A program made the position numbers and the translations under genes. The notes under the pieces are model-generated. The model was not told the origin of the DNA. It did not search any database and was given only the letters and a program-made list of their open reading frames with translations. From Solirubrobacteraceae bacterium (GTDB lineage: Bacteria > Actinomycetota > Thermoleophilia > Solirubrobacterales > Solirubrobacteraceae): a stretch of DNA of 59,750 nt. Where the stretch lies: the NCBI GenBank assembly GCA_017744415.1, contig JAGIBJ010000022.1:1-59750 (forward strand). The letters run 5' to 3'. Every line of letters starts with the position of its first letter. Positions within the stretch are counted from its first letter, which is position 1. Shown one piece after another: positions 7,922 to 18,254 of the stretch.

Positions 7922-10075
7922 ATGAAACGGATGTCTCGACACCTCGGCGCAGCAGCAGCGTGCGCGCTCGCCGTTGCGGCGGTGCCCGCCTCGGCATCGG
8001 CCCTCGGGGTCGCACTCAGCACCTCGGGCTGGAACTGGACCAACCCCGCGCCGCAGGGCAACACGCTCACCGGCATCGTCTTCACCGGCAACACGGGGTT
8101 CGCCTACGGCGCCGGCGGCACCATCCTCCGCACCGACGACGGCGGCACCACGTGGAAAGGCCTCGCCACCGGTACGAGCGCGTTCGTCTACGACGTCGAT
8201 GTCGTCGACGCCAACACGATCGTCGGCCGCGTTGGCGGCAGCAAGGCCTGCTCGCTGCGCATCTCGACCGACGGCGGCCAGACCTTCACCCGCGTCGTCT
8301 TCGACGGCGAAGTGGCGAACTGCGACGTCGGCCTTGAGTCGGTCGATTTCGTCTCCAAGACCAACGGCTTCTTCCTCATGGACGATGACCGCGTCCTCAC
8401 GACGACGAATGGCGGCGCCTCGTTCGGTACGGCCACGAAGGTCGAGGGCGGCCGGCAGATCGCGTTTGCCGACACCACCAACGGCTTCGCGATCACCGCG
8501 AGCACCCTGAAGAAGACGCCCGACGGGGGCCAGACGTGGAGCGATGTCGGCCCGCTGCCCTCCGGCGTGAGCGCGTTCCGCCTGCTCGGCCCGACCACGC
8601 TCGTCGCTTGGGGCAAGGACGTGCTCGCCACCTCCACCGACGGCGGCGTCACCTGGGCGCCCCACACGCTCGGCGGCCTCGATCCTCAGTCCGTGAGCTG
8701 CCGGACGATCACGCAGTGCGTGCTCTACGGCGGCAACAAGATCGTCCTCACCGCTGACGGCGGCGCCACGCTCACGAGCGCGGCGATCGGCAACGACGAC
8801 GTGCGTGCCGTCGGTTACGGCTCGGGCACGCGCCTCGCCGCGGTCGGTAAGCGCGGCGTCACCTACCTCTCCGACGACGACGGGGCCACCTTCCGGCGCA
8901 CCTCGAGCGATCCGGTCGCCGAGTCGATCACCAGCATCGACGTCCGCGGCGGTGGCGGGCCGGTCGGCATCACCGACAACGGCCGCATCGCGCGACTCTC
9001 CGGCGACGCGTGGACGCTCCTGCCGACGATCTCGACCGGGGCGCTCGCCGACGCCGACTTCGTCGACGACAAGCTCGGCTTCGCGCTGGGCGCGAACGGC
9101 AAGCTCCAGCGCACGCAGGACTGCGGGGCGACGTGGACCACCCTCGACACCGGTACGCCGAGCCCGCCGAGCTACGTGATCGCGTTCGACGCGACGACGC
9201 AGGCGCTCGTCGGCAAGTTCGGGGTCTACCGCTCGGGCGAGGGCGGGGTGTTCGGCAAGATCACGTCGAAGGCGCTCCGCGGATTCCGGGCGAGTTCGCT
9301 CGATGCCAAGGGCAAGCGCGCTGCGGTCTCCGACCCGAAGGTCAAGGGCGGTGGCATCCGCGTGACCTCCGACGCGGGGAAGACCTGGCGGGCCGTCACC
9401 CTGCCGAAGGGCAGCAAGCGCGTGACGGCCGTGAGCGTGATCCCCGCAAAGGGCCTGCTCGCGACGATCGATGGGCGCCTCTACAAGTCGTCGACCGATG
9501 GCGGCAAGTGGACGTCGCTCCCGGCGGCCGGCGCGCAGCTCGAGGATCTCGAGGCGGCCAGCAGCAAGGAGTTCTACGTGGTGCCGCGTGGCGGCGAGTG
9601 GGGCACGGCGATCGTGCTGCGCTCCAGTGACGGCGGCAAGAGCTTCGCTCCGCAGTCGCTCGCCGGCGGCGGCGACGGCGTGAACGCGCTTGCGGTCGAC
9701 GGACCGGGCAAGGCCTACGCGGCCGTGTTCGGCGGCGAGGCCCCGGCGCTGTTCTCCACCTCGACCGGCGGCGTGAGCGGCACGCCGGGCTCGCTCTCGC
9801 TCAGCCGTACCGCCGCGAAGCAGAAAGCCAAGAACCAGGCCACGATCAGCGGCACGCTCAAGGGCGCCGTCGGTGGCGAGGAGATTCGCATCGCCTACCG
9901 CAAGAAGGGCTCGGCCTCGTGGACGAGCAAGACGGTGATCGCGGGCGCCAACAGCGGCAGCGTCACGCTGCGCGTGAAGCTCACCAAGGGCACGTACGAC
10001 GTCGTCGCCCAGTGGGCCGGCGACTCGGGCCGGGCCGGCACGGGCAGCGCAGCCCGCAGCATCACGCTGAAGTGA
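7922..10075 (+). CDS. Secreted beta-propeller protein with BNR/Asp-box repeats (YCF48/HCF136-like)
   Basis: 717 residues. Seen: a signal peptide MKRMSRHLGAAAACALAVAAV ending at ASASA; then repeated Asp-box-like blades (TDDGGTTWKGL, STDGGQTF, STDGGVTWAP, SSDGGKSF) typical of sialidase, YCF48 and vacuolar-sorting-type propellers; then an Ig-like C-terminal domain of about 90 residues. No catalytic residues are recognisable, so a structural or binding role outside the cell is likeliest. It has one of the better Shine-Dalgarno sequences here (AGGAGAGGGG just upstream of ATG 7922), unlike its leaderless neighbours. Substrate and partners are unknown. Confidence 0.8.
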   Translation: MKRMSRHLGAAAACALAVAAVPASASALGVALSTSGWNWTNPAPQGNTLTGIVFTGNTGFAYGAGGTILRTDDGGTTWKGLATGTSAFVYDVDVVDANTIVGRVGGSKACSLRISTDGGQTFTRVVFDGEVANCDVGLESVDFVSKTNGFFLMDDDRVLTTTNGGASFGTATKVEGGRQIAFADTTNGFAITASTLKKTPDGGQTWSDVGPLPSGVSAFRLLGPTTLVAWGKDVLATSTDGGVTWAPHTLGGLDPQSVSCRTITQCVLYGGNKIVLTADGGATLTSAAIGNDDVRAVGYGSGTRLAAVGKRGVTYLSDDDGATFRRTSSDPVAESITSIDVRGGGGPVGITDNGRIARLSGDAWTLLPTISTGALADADFVDDKLGFALGANGKLQRTQDCGATWTTLDTGTPSPPSYVIAFDATTQALVGKFGVYRSGEGGVFGKITSKALRGFRASSLDAKGKRAAVSDPKVKGGGIRVTSDAGKTWRAVTLPKGSKRVTAVSVIPAKGLLATIDGRLYKSSTDGGKWTSLPAAGAQLEDLEAASSKEFYVVPRGGEWGTAIVLRSSDGGKSFAPQSLAGGGDGVNALAVDGPGKAYAAVFGGEAPALFSTSTGGVSGTPGSLSLSRTAAKQKAKNQATISGTLKGAVGGEEIRIAYRKKGSASWTSKTVIAGANSGSVTLRVKLTKGTYDVVAQWAGDSGRAGTGSAARSITLK

Positions 10076-10136
10076 GCCTCGGCGCGCGGGGGCCGGGGCT
10101 GCACGTGGCAGCCCCTGCCCCCGCGCCCACGCCCGA

Positions 10137-10142
10137 TACCGT
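10137..10142 (+). promoter_or_regulatory. -10 box TACCGT of a leaderless promoter
   Basis: TACCGT lies 7 nt before GTG 10150 and supports that start for the MerR gene. Confidence 0.5.
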
Positions 10143-10149
10143 TGGTCTG

Positions 10150-10515
10150 GTGGAGGGACTCACGATCCATGAGGCCGCAGCGACGACCGGCTGGTCGCCG
10201 CGCATGCTGCGGTACGTCGAGAGCGTCGGCCTCATCGATCCTGCGCGCACGCCGGCCGGCTACCGCGTCTACGGCGCCGCTGAGCTTCAGCGCCTGCGCA
10301 CCCTGCGCGAGCTGATCAGCGAGTACGACCTCGGTCTGGGCGACCTCGCATTCGCCCTGCGCCTGCAGCGCGACGCCACCCTCGCCGAGCGGGTCGACGC
10401 CTGGCTCGAGGAGGATGCGGCGCGCCCCGAGGAGGTCGCCGACGACGGTGCCTGGCTCCGCTGGGAGCAGGAGAAGCACCAGCGCCTGCTCCAGGAGCTG
10501 CGCGACGCCGGCTGA
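10150..10515 (+). CDS. MerR family transcriptional regulator
   Basis: 121-residue regulator. The N-terminal winged helix-turn-helix reads LTIHEAAATTGWSPRMLRYVESVGLIDPAR followed by PAGYRVYGAAELQRL, a clear MerR DNA-binding domain. The rest is one long helix (about 75-115) like the MerR dimerisation coil, with no Cys cluster or ligand domain, so it is a short MerR with an unknown inducer. It converges on the collagen-like gene, whose stop is 24 bases away. Confidence 0.85.
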   Translation: MEGLTIHEAAATTGWSPRMLRYVESVGLIDPARTPAGYRVYGAAELQRLRTLRELISEYDLGLGDLAFALRLQRDATLAERVDAWLEEDAARPEEVADDGAWLRWEQEKHQRLLQELRDAG

Positions 10516-10538
10516 GCCGGCGCCATGCAGCACACGGG

Positions 10539-12029
10539 CTACGGGGCGGTGTACGCCCAGGCGCCCTGGAGATCGGTGAGGCCGCCGGTGTTGCCGATCG
10601 TCATGCGCACCGCGAACGCGCGCGTGCGGTTGTAGGTGACCGCCGCGCCCGCGACGCTCGACACGTCGCCGGTCGGGTCGTCGATGTAGACGCACACGTA
10701 GCCGGAGGCGGCCGTCGGCGACGATGCGCTGCCGGTGCACTGCGCCGGGTCGCCGTCGGTGAGCACGCTGCCGCTGGTGAGCACGTTGACGACGTTCGCG
10801 TGCAGCGGCGCCGGAGCGATCGCCGGCAGCTGGACCGGGATCAGCACGCTGGCAGCGCTGTTCGCAGGCACGATCTGGCTCCACTGCAGGCTTCCGGTGA
10901 TCGTCGTGCCGGACGGGATCTGCTCCCATGCCGACCGGCCGGGGGCCCCCGCAGCGCCGGTGATGCCCGTGCCGCCGGTGTCGCCCTTGTCGCCCTTGGC
11001 ACCCGTGAAGCCGCGCACGCCCTGGGCTCCCTGCGGACCGACCGGGCCCTGTGGACCCTGAGGACCGGTCGCGCCGTCGTCACCCGGGTCGCCCTGCGGA
11101 CCCTGAGGGCCGGTGGCTCCATCTGCGCCGTCGGCTCCATCTGCCCCGTCGTTTCCGTTCAGTCCGTCGGCGCCATCGGCACCGTCCAGGCCATCGTTGC
11201 CATTCAGGCCATCGACGCCGTCCTGACCGTCGGCGCCGGGGTCGCCCTGGTCGCCCTTCGGGCCCTGCGGGCCGGCCGGGCCGGTGTTGCCCTGCGGGCC
11301 GGCCGGGCCGGTGGGACCAACCGCGCCGTCAGCGCCGTCAGCACCGTTGGCACCGTCAGCACCATCGGCGCCGTCAACGCCGTCGCGTCCGTCGGCACCG
11401 TCGTTGCCAGGAAGTCCTTGTGGGCCCGCAACGCCCTGCGGACCGGCCGGGCCGGCCGGACCGGTGCCGCCCGGCCCCTGCGGGCCGGTAGCGCCGTCGG
11501 CACCGTCGGCACCGTCCGCTCCGGTCGGGCCGGGAGCGCCCTGCGGGCCTGCCGGCCCCGTCGCGCCGGCTGGGCCGGTTGCACCCGCGGCGCCAGTCGG
11601 GCCGGCCGCTCCGATCGGGCCAGCAGGTCCGGTGGCGCCCACCGGGCCCACGGGGCCATCGGCGCCGTTCGTACCGGCCGCGCCGCGCGCACCTGTCGCG
11701 CCGGTGGCACCTGCTGCGCCCGCGTCACCCTTCGCTCCGGTTGCGCCCGCGGCACCCTGTGGTCCGGCGGCGCCCGTCACGCCCTGCGGTCCTGCGGGGC
11801 CCGGCGTCGTGCGCTGGAAGTTGCGGACCGTCGCCGGGTTGATGTCCTTCGCGCGAATCGTCCCGTCTTCGATGTCCTTCGTGGTCACCACGAATTTGTT
11901 GGCCGCGTACGCGGTCGTCGAGAGCAGCGCCGCCATCGCGACGAGCGCGACGATCACCGAGCCGGTCGAGCGCATGGCCCGTCGAACCAGGCGCGCGGCG
12001 AGCGTGGGGAGGAAGGAGATTCGGGACAT
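10539..12029 (-). CDS. Collagen-like repeat surface protein
   Basis: 496 residues. Seen: a basic N-terminus and one hydrophobic segment ([22 protein letters not shown], about 21-42) that is a signal peptide or anchor; a short [21 protein letters not shown] segment found in front of collagen repeats in many actinobacterial proteins; an essentially unbroken Gly-X-Y tract from residue 77 to about 364 (close to 96 triplets, with GPQGPQG, ADGADG and GDKGDTG runs); and a 132-residue C-terminal globular domain with two Cys that could fold as a trimerisation head. No sortase motif is present. It is probably exported as a trimeric rod; binding partners are unknown. Confidence 0.9.
   Translation of the reverse strand: MSRISFLPTLAARLVRRAMRSTGSVIVALVAMAALLSTTAYAANKFVVTTKDIEDGTIRAKDINPATVRNFQRTTPGPAGPQGVTGAAGPQGAAGATGAKGDAGAAGATGATGARGAAGTNGADGPVGPVGATGPAGPIGAAGPTGAAGATGPAGATGPAGPQGAPGPTGADGADGADGATGPQGPGGTGPAGPAGPQGVAGPQGLPGNDGADGRDGVDGADGADGANGADGADGAVGPTGPAGPQGNTGPAGPQGPKGDQGDPGADGQDGVDGLNGNDGLDGADGADGLNGNDGADGADGADGATGPQGPQGDPGDDGATGPQGPQGPVGPQGAQGVRGFTGAKGDKGDTGGTGITGAAGAPGRSAWEQIPSGTTITGSLQWSQIVPANSAASVLIPVQLPAIAPAPLHANVVNVLTSGSVLTDGDPAQCTGSASSPTAASGYVCVYIDDPTGDVSSVAGAAVTYNRTRAFAVRMTIGNTGGLTDLQGAWAYTAP
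10938..11801 (-). repeat. Collagen Gly-X-Y coding repeat tract
   Basis: This stretch encodes about 96 consecutive Gly-X-Y triplets of the collagen-like protein. On the opposite strand it reads as long Pro/Ala-rich frames, which are shadows. Confidence 0.85.
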
Positions 12030-12190
12030 GCGAGCGGAAGCCTTGGTGGGAGGCAGTCGTCCTGGTCCATCGGCCGGGCACCCCCTGCTGGTTCAGCCAG
12101 CTGGCCGGATGGTTGGCCAGACGGACGTTCGTGTCCGATTCGTGCGCCGTGCGCCGTGCGCCGGCGTGCGCGATCCGGCGACTTCTCCAA

Positions 12191-12214
12191 ACCTTGACAC
12201 GATCGTGGTAAGGT
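12191..12214. promoter_or_regulatory. 24-bp palindromic operator over the ahcY promoter
   Basis: Arms ACCTT (12191-12195) and AAGGT (12210-12214) flank the perfect core CACGATCGTG (12198-12207); 20 of 24 positions are symmetric. It contains a TTGACA (12194-12199) and a -10-like TAAGGT (12209-12214), so a bound dimer would block RNA polymerase. It lies in the divergent gap between the collagen gene and ahcY. The regulator is unknown. Confidence 0.55.
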
Positions 12215-12289
12215 TTCGCTCGACGGGGCCTCGCCACTGGTGGAAGCCCCATGCCCTCGTAATGCACTGACGACGAAAGCCGCTAGGAC

Positions 12290-13744
<1,455 letters not shown>

Positions 13745-14066
13745 GCCGGACTTGGCTTGAGGCCGCGGCGGGGCGAGGTGTCCCGCTGCGGCTCTCCTAC
13801 GCACCCGCTGCTCCGCTCGCCTGGCGGCTCGCTGCGCATCGGGTGCTCCGAGTTCGCCTCCGCGGGGCACCTCACCCCGCCTTCGTCTACGCCTTGCTCG
13901 GCTCCGAGCGGGGCGTTCGTCGTTCTGGCGGGCATTTGATCGGTGGGCCGTTCCGGCGGGCTGGTCGGGGCGGAGCTCGCTGCGTTCGCGCCGAGGGTGT
14001 GCAGGTGGCCCTCCGGGCCCGCGCGGGCGGGACGAGGATGGAGTCGACGTAGGGGAGTGCGGCGGG
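13745..14066. other. Non-coding gap with a long imperfect hairpin
   Basis: About 320 bases between ahcY and the TfoX-N gene without a credible gene. A 20-nt arm at 13767-13786 is the inverse of 13862-13881 with 18 of 20 matches. Inside it GCACCCG (13801-13807) pairs with a CGGGTGC near 13840. Just downstream (about 13897-13909) is a small GCTCGG/CCGAGC hairpin. It may terminate ahcY transcription or be an intergenic palindromic element. Confidence 0.5.
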
Positions 14067-14072
14067 TAGCTT
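14067..14072 (+). promoter_or_regulatory. -10 box TAGCTT of a leaderless promoter
   Basis: TAGCTT lies 6 nt before ATG 14079. Confidence 0.5.
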
Positions 14073-14078
14073 CGTGGC

Positions 14079-14411
14079 ATGGCCTACGACGAGGACCTCG
14101 CCCTGCGGCTCCAGGTGCTGCTTGCCGATGAGGCGGGGCTGACGACGAAGCGGATGTTCGGCGGGCTTGCGTTCCTCGTCGGCGGCAACATGGCTGTCGC
14201 CGCGTCGAGCAAGGGCGGGATCATGGTGCGCGTCGAGCCCGGCGAGCACGACGCGCTGCTCGGCGAGCCACACGTGAGCCCGATGATCATGGGCGGCCGC
14301 GAGACGCGCGGCTGGCTGCGCGTGAGCGACGAGGGCGTCGACAGCGATGCCGACCTCGGCGCCTGGGCCGCCCGGGGCGTCGCCTACGCGCGCTCGCTGC
14401 CGGCGAAGTAG
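14079..14411 (+). CDS. TfoX N-terminal domain protein
   Basis: 110 residues matching the TfoX/Sxy N-terminal domain in length and motif: TTKRMFGGLAFLVGGNMAVAAS, then RVEPGEHDALL and MGGRETRGWLRVSDEG. In gamma-proteobacteria TfoX works in competence regulation, but stand-alone N-domain proteins like this one are widespread and their role is not known. It has its own leaderless promoter and a perfect 8-bp hairpin after it, so it is probably a single-gene unit. Confidence 0.8.
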   Translation: MAYDEDLALRLQVLLADEAGLTTKRMFGGLAFLVGGNMAVAASSKGGIMVRVEPGEHDALLGEPHVSPMIMGGRETRGWLRVSDEGVDSDADLGAWAARGVAYARSLPAK

Positions 14412-14418
14412 GCCGCAA

Positions 14419-14438
14419 CGCGGCGTTGCGACGCCGCG
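14419..14438 (+). terminator. Hairpin after the TfoX-N gene
   Basis: Perfect stem CGCGGCGT / ACGCCGCG with a TGCG tetraloop, 8 bases after the stop codon. It lacks a T-run. Confidence 0.45.
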
Positions 14439-14527
14439 GAGAAGCCCCCGCAGCGCGGCGTCGCACCAGAACGACGTTCGTCGTGCCGTGTGATGGATGG
14501 CACGTTCGCGCTACGGACGGTGTTCGA

Positions 14528-14533
14528 TAGCTT
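14528..14533 (+). promoter_or_regulatory. -10 box TAGCTT of a leaderless promoter
   Basis: TAGCTT lies 7 nt before GTG 14541. It favours GTG 14541 over the upstream ATG 14490 of the longer frame. Confidence 0.55.
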
Positions 14534-14540
14534 CCGGGCC

Positions 14541-15794
14541 GTGTCGTCCACTTCGCCGTCCCCTGTCCCAATGCGCCGCGCCTGGCGTGCCGCGGCCGCA
14601 CTCCTCGCCGGCGCCTCGGTGAGCCTCGGCGCCGCGCCCGCCGCCCACGCATGGGACCGCACCGACACGTTCCCGGTGCCCTCGACGAAGGGGAACATCG
14701 ATCTGTCGGTCTCGCCGGTGAATGGCAGCGTCGGCCTCAACGCCAAGGTGCTCCTGCCCGACGGCTACGCGGCCAACCCGACGAAGCGGTACCCGGCGCT
14801 CTACCTGCTCAACGGCGCCGGCGAGAACTACACCGGTTGGACCGACCCCAACGGCGGTGACGCCGCCAACCTCCTCAAGGGCCTCGACGCGATCGTGATC
14901 ATGCCCGAAGGCGGGCGTGGCTTCTACAGCGACTGGTGGTACGGCGGCAAACGACAGGGCTCCAACTGGGAGCAGTACCTCCTGGACGAGGTCGTGCCCA
15001 CCATGGAGGCCAAGTACCGGATCCTCCCGGGACGCAGCAACCACGCGATCGGCGGCCTCTCGATGGGCGCCTACGGCGCGCCGTACCTCGCCGCCAAGCT
15101 CCCCAGCTACTTCGGCAACGTGATGAGCTTCTCGGGTTTGCTCGACAACCAGTCGCTCGACACCATCTTCGGCTTCATCATGCGCAAGGAGTCGGCCGAC
15201 TACGACCAGGTCTGGGGCAGCTCCAACGGCATCTACGCCGCCGCGCACAACCCGCAGAACCTCGCGAGCAACCTCGCGAAGAGCCGGCTCTACGTCTACA
15301 GCGGCGACGGCAACGCCAACTGGAACTACGGCTTCCTCCCCGACGAGTGGTTCCTCGGCGGGTCGATCGAGCGCTCCGTGAAGACCCAGAGCGTGGCCTT
15401 CGTGAACAAGGTTCGTGCCGCCGGCGCCAACGTCACCACGTCGTTCAAGGGCGGCGTGCACGCCTGGCGCTACTGGCGCCCCGAGCTGCCGCTCTACAAG
15501 GCTTACAACCCGTTCGGTGCGGCGCCGGTGCAGAACACCGCCGACAACACCTCGTGGACCTACAAGACGATGCAGCAACACGGCAACGCCTGGGGCATCG
15601 GCTACAAGCTCGAGGCCGCGCCGAACAACGTCGTCACGATCCGGCGCGAAGGCAACCGCATCCGCGTCGAAGGTGTCACCGGCCGGATCCAGCTCACTTC
15701 GAAGGCCGCCGACTCCGACGCCTCGGGCAATGGCGCCGGCTGCTCCGGGATCGCCACGCTCCCGGTCGAGTTCGACCTTCCCGCCGGCTGCTAG
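14541..15794 (+). CDS. Secreted esterase, antigen-85-like alpha/beta hydrolase
   Basis: 417 residues. Seen: a signal peptide (MRRAWRAAAALLAGASVSLGAAPAAHA); an esterase domain with YPALYLLNGAGENYTGW, the oxyanion segment VIMPEGGRGFYSDWWYGG, the nucleophile elbow GGLSMGAYGA, and a late His in FKGGVHAWRYWRPELP; then about 95 residues of C-terminal extension with two Cys. The core resembles mycobacterial antigen 85 and the S-formylglutathione hydrolase/esterase-D fold. Antigen 85 enzymes transfer mycolates to trehalose; whether this one is a transferase or simple hydrolase is not visible. It converges on an MMPL exporter, suggesting an envelope-lipid context. Confidence 0.8.
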   Translation: MSSTSPSPVPMRRAWRAAAALLAGASVSLGAAPAAHAWDRTDTFPVPSTKGNIDLSVSPVNGSVGLNAKVLLPDGYAANPTKRYPALYLLNGAGENYTGWTDPNGGDAANLLKGLDAIVIMPEGGRGFYSDWWYGGKRQGSNWEQYLLDEVVPTMEAKYRILPGRSNHAIGGLSMGAYGAPYLAAKLPSYFGNVMSFSGLLDNQSLDTIFGFIMRKESADYDQVWGSSNGIYAAAHNPQNLASNLAKSRLYVYSGDGNANWNYGFLPDEWFLGGSIERSVKTQSVAFVNKVRAAGANVTTSFKGGVHAWRYWRPELPLYKAYNPFGAAPVQNTADNTSWTYKTMQQHGNAWGIGYKLEAAPNNVVTIRREGNRIRVEGVTGRIQLTSKAADSDASGNGAGCSGIATLPVEFDLPAGC

Positions 15795-15817
15795 CCGGCG
15801 CATGATCTGGCGCCGGC
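15794..15817. terminator. Hairpin between convergent esterase and MMPL genes
   Basis: Stem GCCGGCG / CGCCGGC with a 10-nt loop, overlapping the esterase stop codon. The gene ends here are tail to tail, so it could serve both directions. Confidence 0.4.
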
Positions 15818-15883
15818 GGCCGACTCTCCCCAAGTCCGTCGCCGGCGGCAGGGCCTTCGCCCTCCGCGCGGGGGCGGCTCGCG

Positions 15884-18133
15884 CTACAGCGGCCGGTAGG
15901 GCGGGGGTGCCGTCGTCGGCACCTCCGGCGCCTTGGCCGGCACCGACACCACCTCGGGCGGCAGCTCCGGCGCCGTCTCGCTGATCCCCATCTTGTCGTG
16001 GAACCGGCGCAACGGCCCGGGGGCCCACCAGTTCCACTCGCCGAGGAGCTTCATCAACGACGGCACGAGGAGTGCGCGAACGAGCGTCGCATCGATCACC
16101 ACGGCCAGCGACGTGCCCACGCCGACCTGCTTGATGAAGATGATCTTCGAGGTCGCGAACGCGCCGACGGCGATCACGAACAGCATCGCCGCGGACGTGA
16201 TGATCTTGCCCGTCTTCTGCACGCCGATCGCGACCGCCTCATCGTTGGTGAGCCCCTCGTCCCGGCCCTCCTTGATGCGCGTGAGCAGGAAGACGCCGTA
16301 GTCGGTGGAGAGGCCGAACGCCAGCGCGAGCAGCAGCAGTGGCTGCGTGACCTCGAGCCCGCCCTGACTCGTGTAGTCGAGGAGGTTCTCGAACCTGCCG
16401 TCTTGGAAGATCAGCACCAGGAGACCGAACGCCGCCGAGATCGCCAGGAAGTTCATGATCAGCGACTTGATCGGCAGCAGCAGGCTGCCCGTCATCAGGA
16501 ACAGGATGAAGACGGTCGCCGCCGAGATGATCACGAGCACCAGCGGCACGCGCGAAGCGATGGCGTCGACCTCATCGAGGAAGCGGGGCGCTTGGCCGGC
16601 GACGAGCATCGGTCCGGGAGGTTTGAGCGCCCGGATCTGCCGCACGAGCTCGAGCGAGCGATCGTCGAGCGTCGAGTACTTGGAGTTCACATCGAACTGC
16701 CACATCTCGAACACGGGCACGGCCTGCGGGGTCGAGACGCTCTTGGTGCTCGAGAGCGACCGCACCTGATCGGCGATCGCCTGCACCTGCTCGCGGCCGG
16801 CATCGGTGTCGGGCACCTGCTGGATCACCACGGAGATGGGCTCGGTCTCCGCGTTCTGGAACTCCGTGCGCAGGGTGTTGTCGACCACCTTCGCGATGTT
16901 GTCGTCGGGCAGGGCACGCGTATCGATGCCCGTGAACTGGATGCGGAGGAACGGGGCGCCCATCGCGAGCAGCAGGCCGCTGCCGACGAGCGTGACGAGC
17001 ACCGCGTGGCGCATCACCCAGCGCGACCACCGGTACCAGAAGCCGCTCTCCACCTTCTCCTCGCGCCGCTGCCAACGCTTCGGTGCGAGCGAGTTCACGC
17101 GCGGGCCGAGCGCGACGAGCAGCGCGGTGAGCGCGACGAGCGTGATCGACGACGCCAGCAGCGCGGTGATCGAACCCGAGATCGCCATCGACGACAGGAA
17201 CTGCTGCGGGAAGACGATCAGCGAGGCCAGCGCTGCCGCGACCGTGATCGAACTGAACGCCACCGTCTTGCCCGCCGTGTGGATCGTCTGACGGATCGCG
17301 ATCTTCGGATCGAGGCCCTTGGCGAGCTCCTCCCGATATCGGGAAACCATGAAGAGCGAATAGTCGATCGCGAGGCCCAAGCCCAGCGCGACCGTGAGGT
17401 TGAGCGCGTAGATCGAGAGCGGCACGACGGCGTTGACGATTCGCAGCACGGCGAGCGTGCCGACGATCGTGAGGATGCCCACGAACAGCGGCAGCAGCGC
17501 CGCGACCACGCCGCGGAACACGAACAGCATCGCGATGAACAGCACTGGGAATGCGATCTGCTCGGCGGCGGCGAGGTCCTCCGTCACCTGGTTGCCGATC
17601 GCCATCGCGCCCGGGCCCGGACCGCCCACGGTGATGTAGTCGAGGCCGTAGAACGCCTGCTCCAGGCGTTTGCCGATATCGCCCTCCTCGACGACCGGCT
17701 TGGCGAACACGGCGATGTAGGTCTTCGTGCCGTCCTTGCTGACGAAGCTCGTCGTGTTGACCGGATCGCCGCGCTTCTTCGCCTCGGCGGCAGCCCGGTC
17801 GGCATCGCGAACGTCGAGCACGCGCTTCACGTCGGGGTCGCGCGCGGCGCGCCGTGAGATCGCCCGGATGCGCCGCATGCCCTCCTCCGAGCGCGCACCC
17901 ATCGGCGTCTTGACCAGCAGCAGCACGCCGGGCGCGGCGCGACTGCCGGTGAGGTCCTCGTAGAGCTCGTTCGCGCGCGACGACTCCGACGCCGGGTCGA
18001 TGAACGCGTCGGCCGGCTTGAGGCGGCTCGCCAGCGACCCGCCGAAACCGGCGGAGAGCACGAAGAACATCGCTGCGCCGACGAGCACGGCAACGGTGCG
18101 GCGCGTGGCTAGGCGGGTGAACGCGTCGAACAT
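15884..18133 (-). CDS. MMPL/RND family transporter
   Basis: 749-residue inner-membrane exporter of the MMPL family, which moves lipids or hydrophobic compounds using the proton gradient. Two repeats are seen, each with a large extracytoplasmic loop and a cluster of about five TM helices; the conserved transport motifs are GLGLAIDYSLFMVSRYREE in the first bundle and LAFGLSTDYGVFLLTRIKEG in the second, both with the Asp-Tyr pair. The start ATG 18133 (MFDAFTRLATRR) gives a cytoplasmic N-terminus and TM1; the longer open frame to 18763 runs through the SDR gene and is not real. It shares a 121-bp divergent promoter region with an acyl-CoA-reductase-like SDR. The cargo is unknown. Confidence 0.9.
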   Translation of the reverse strand: MFDAFTRLATRRTVAVLVGAAMFFVLSAGFGGSLASRLKPADAFIDPASESSRANELYEDLTGSRAAPGVLLLVKTPMGARSEEGMRRIRAISRRAARDPDVKRVLDVRDADRAAAEAKKRGDPVNTTSFVSKDGTKTYIAVFAKPVVEEGDIGKRLEQAFYGLDYITVGGPGPGAMAIGNQVTEDLAAAEQIAFPVLFIAMLFVFRGVVAALLPLFVGILTIVGTLAVLRIVNAVVPLSIYALNLTVALGLGLAIDYSLFMVSRYREELAKGLDPKIAIRQTIHTAGKTVAFSSITVAAALASLIVFPQQFLSSMAISGSITALLASSITLVALTALLVALGPRVNSLAPKRWQRREEKVESGFWYRWSRWVMRHAVLVTLVGSGLLLAMGAPFLRIQFTGIDTRALPDDNIAKVVDNTLRTEFQNAETEPISVVIQQVPDTDAGREQVQAIADQVRSLSSTKSVSTPQAVPVFEMWQFDVNSKYSTLDDRSLELVRQIRALKPPGPMLVAGQAPRFLDEVDAIASRVPLVLVIISAATVFILFLMTGSLLLPIKSLIMNFLAISAAFGLLVLIFQDGRFENLLDYTSQGGLEVTQPLLLLALAFGLSTDYGVFLLTRIKEGRDEGLTNDEAVAIGVQKTGKIITSAAMLFVIAVGAFATSKIIFIKQVGVGTSLAVVIDATLVRALLVPSLMKLLGEWNWWAPGPLRRFHDKMGISETAPELPPEVVSVPAKAPEVPTTAPPPYRPL

Positions 18134-18168
18134 CGAGAAGGGGTGCGCCGGGGACAGGCGACCGACGG

Positions 18169-18248
18169 AGTGTAAGTCCCTGCACGCGCGGGTGACACCG
18201 GCCGTCCGTCCGGCCAGTCCGCGCCGGTGAGTTACACGTCTGTAAGAT
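18169..18248. promoter_or_regulatory. Divergent promoter and operator between MMPL and SDR genes
   Basis: The palindrome TTACA-CGTC-TGTAA (18232-18245) overlaps the -10 box TAAGAT (18243-18248), which lies 6 nt before GTG 18255. A matching half-site GTGTAA at 18170-18175 overlaps a reverse-strand -10-like TACACT (18169-18174) serving the MMPL gene. One repressor could control both genes. Confidence 0.5.
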
Positions 18249-18254
18249 CGCGCC

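Noticed and set aside
11284..12270. Forward Pro/Ala-rich open frame opposite the collagen gene
   Set aside because: Antisense reading of Gly-X-Y codons; no start signal and no recognisable domain.
12215..12289. SAH or SAM riboswitch in the ahcY leader
   Set aside because: Only a short GGGGC/GCCCC hairpin is present; the conserved SAH core elements are not seen.
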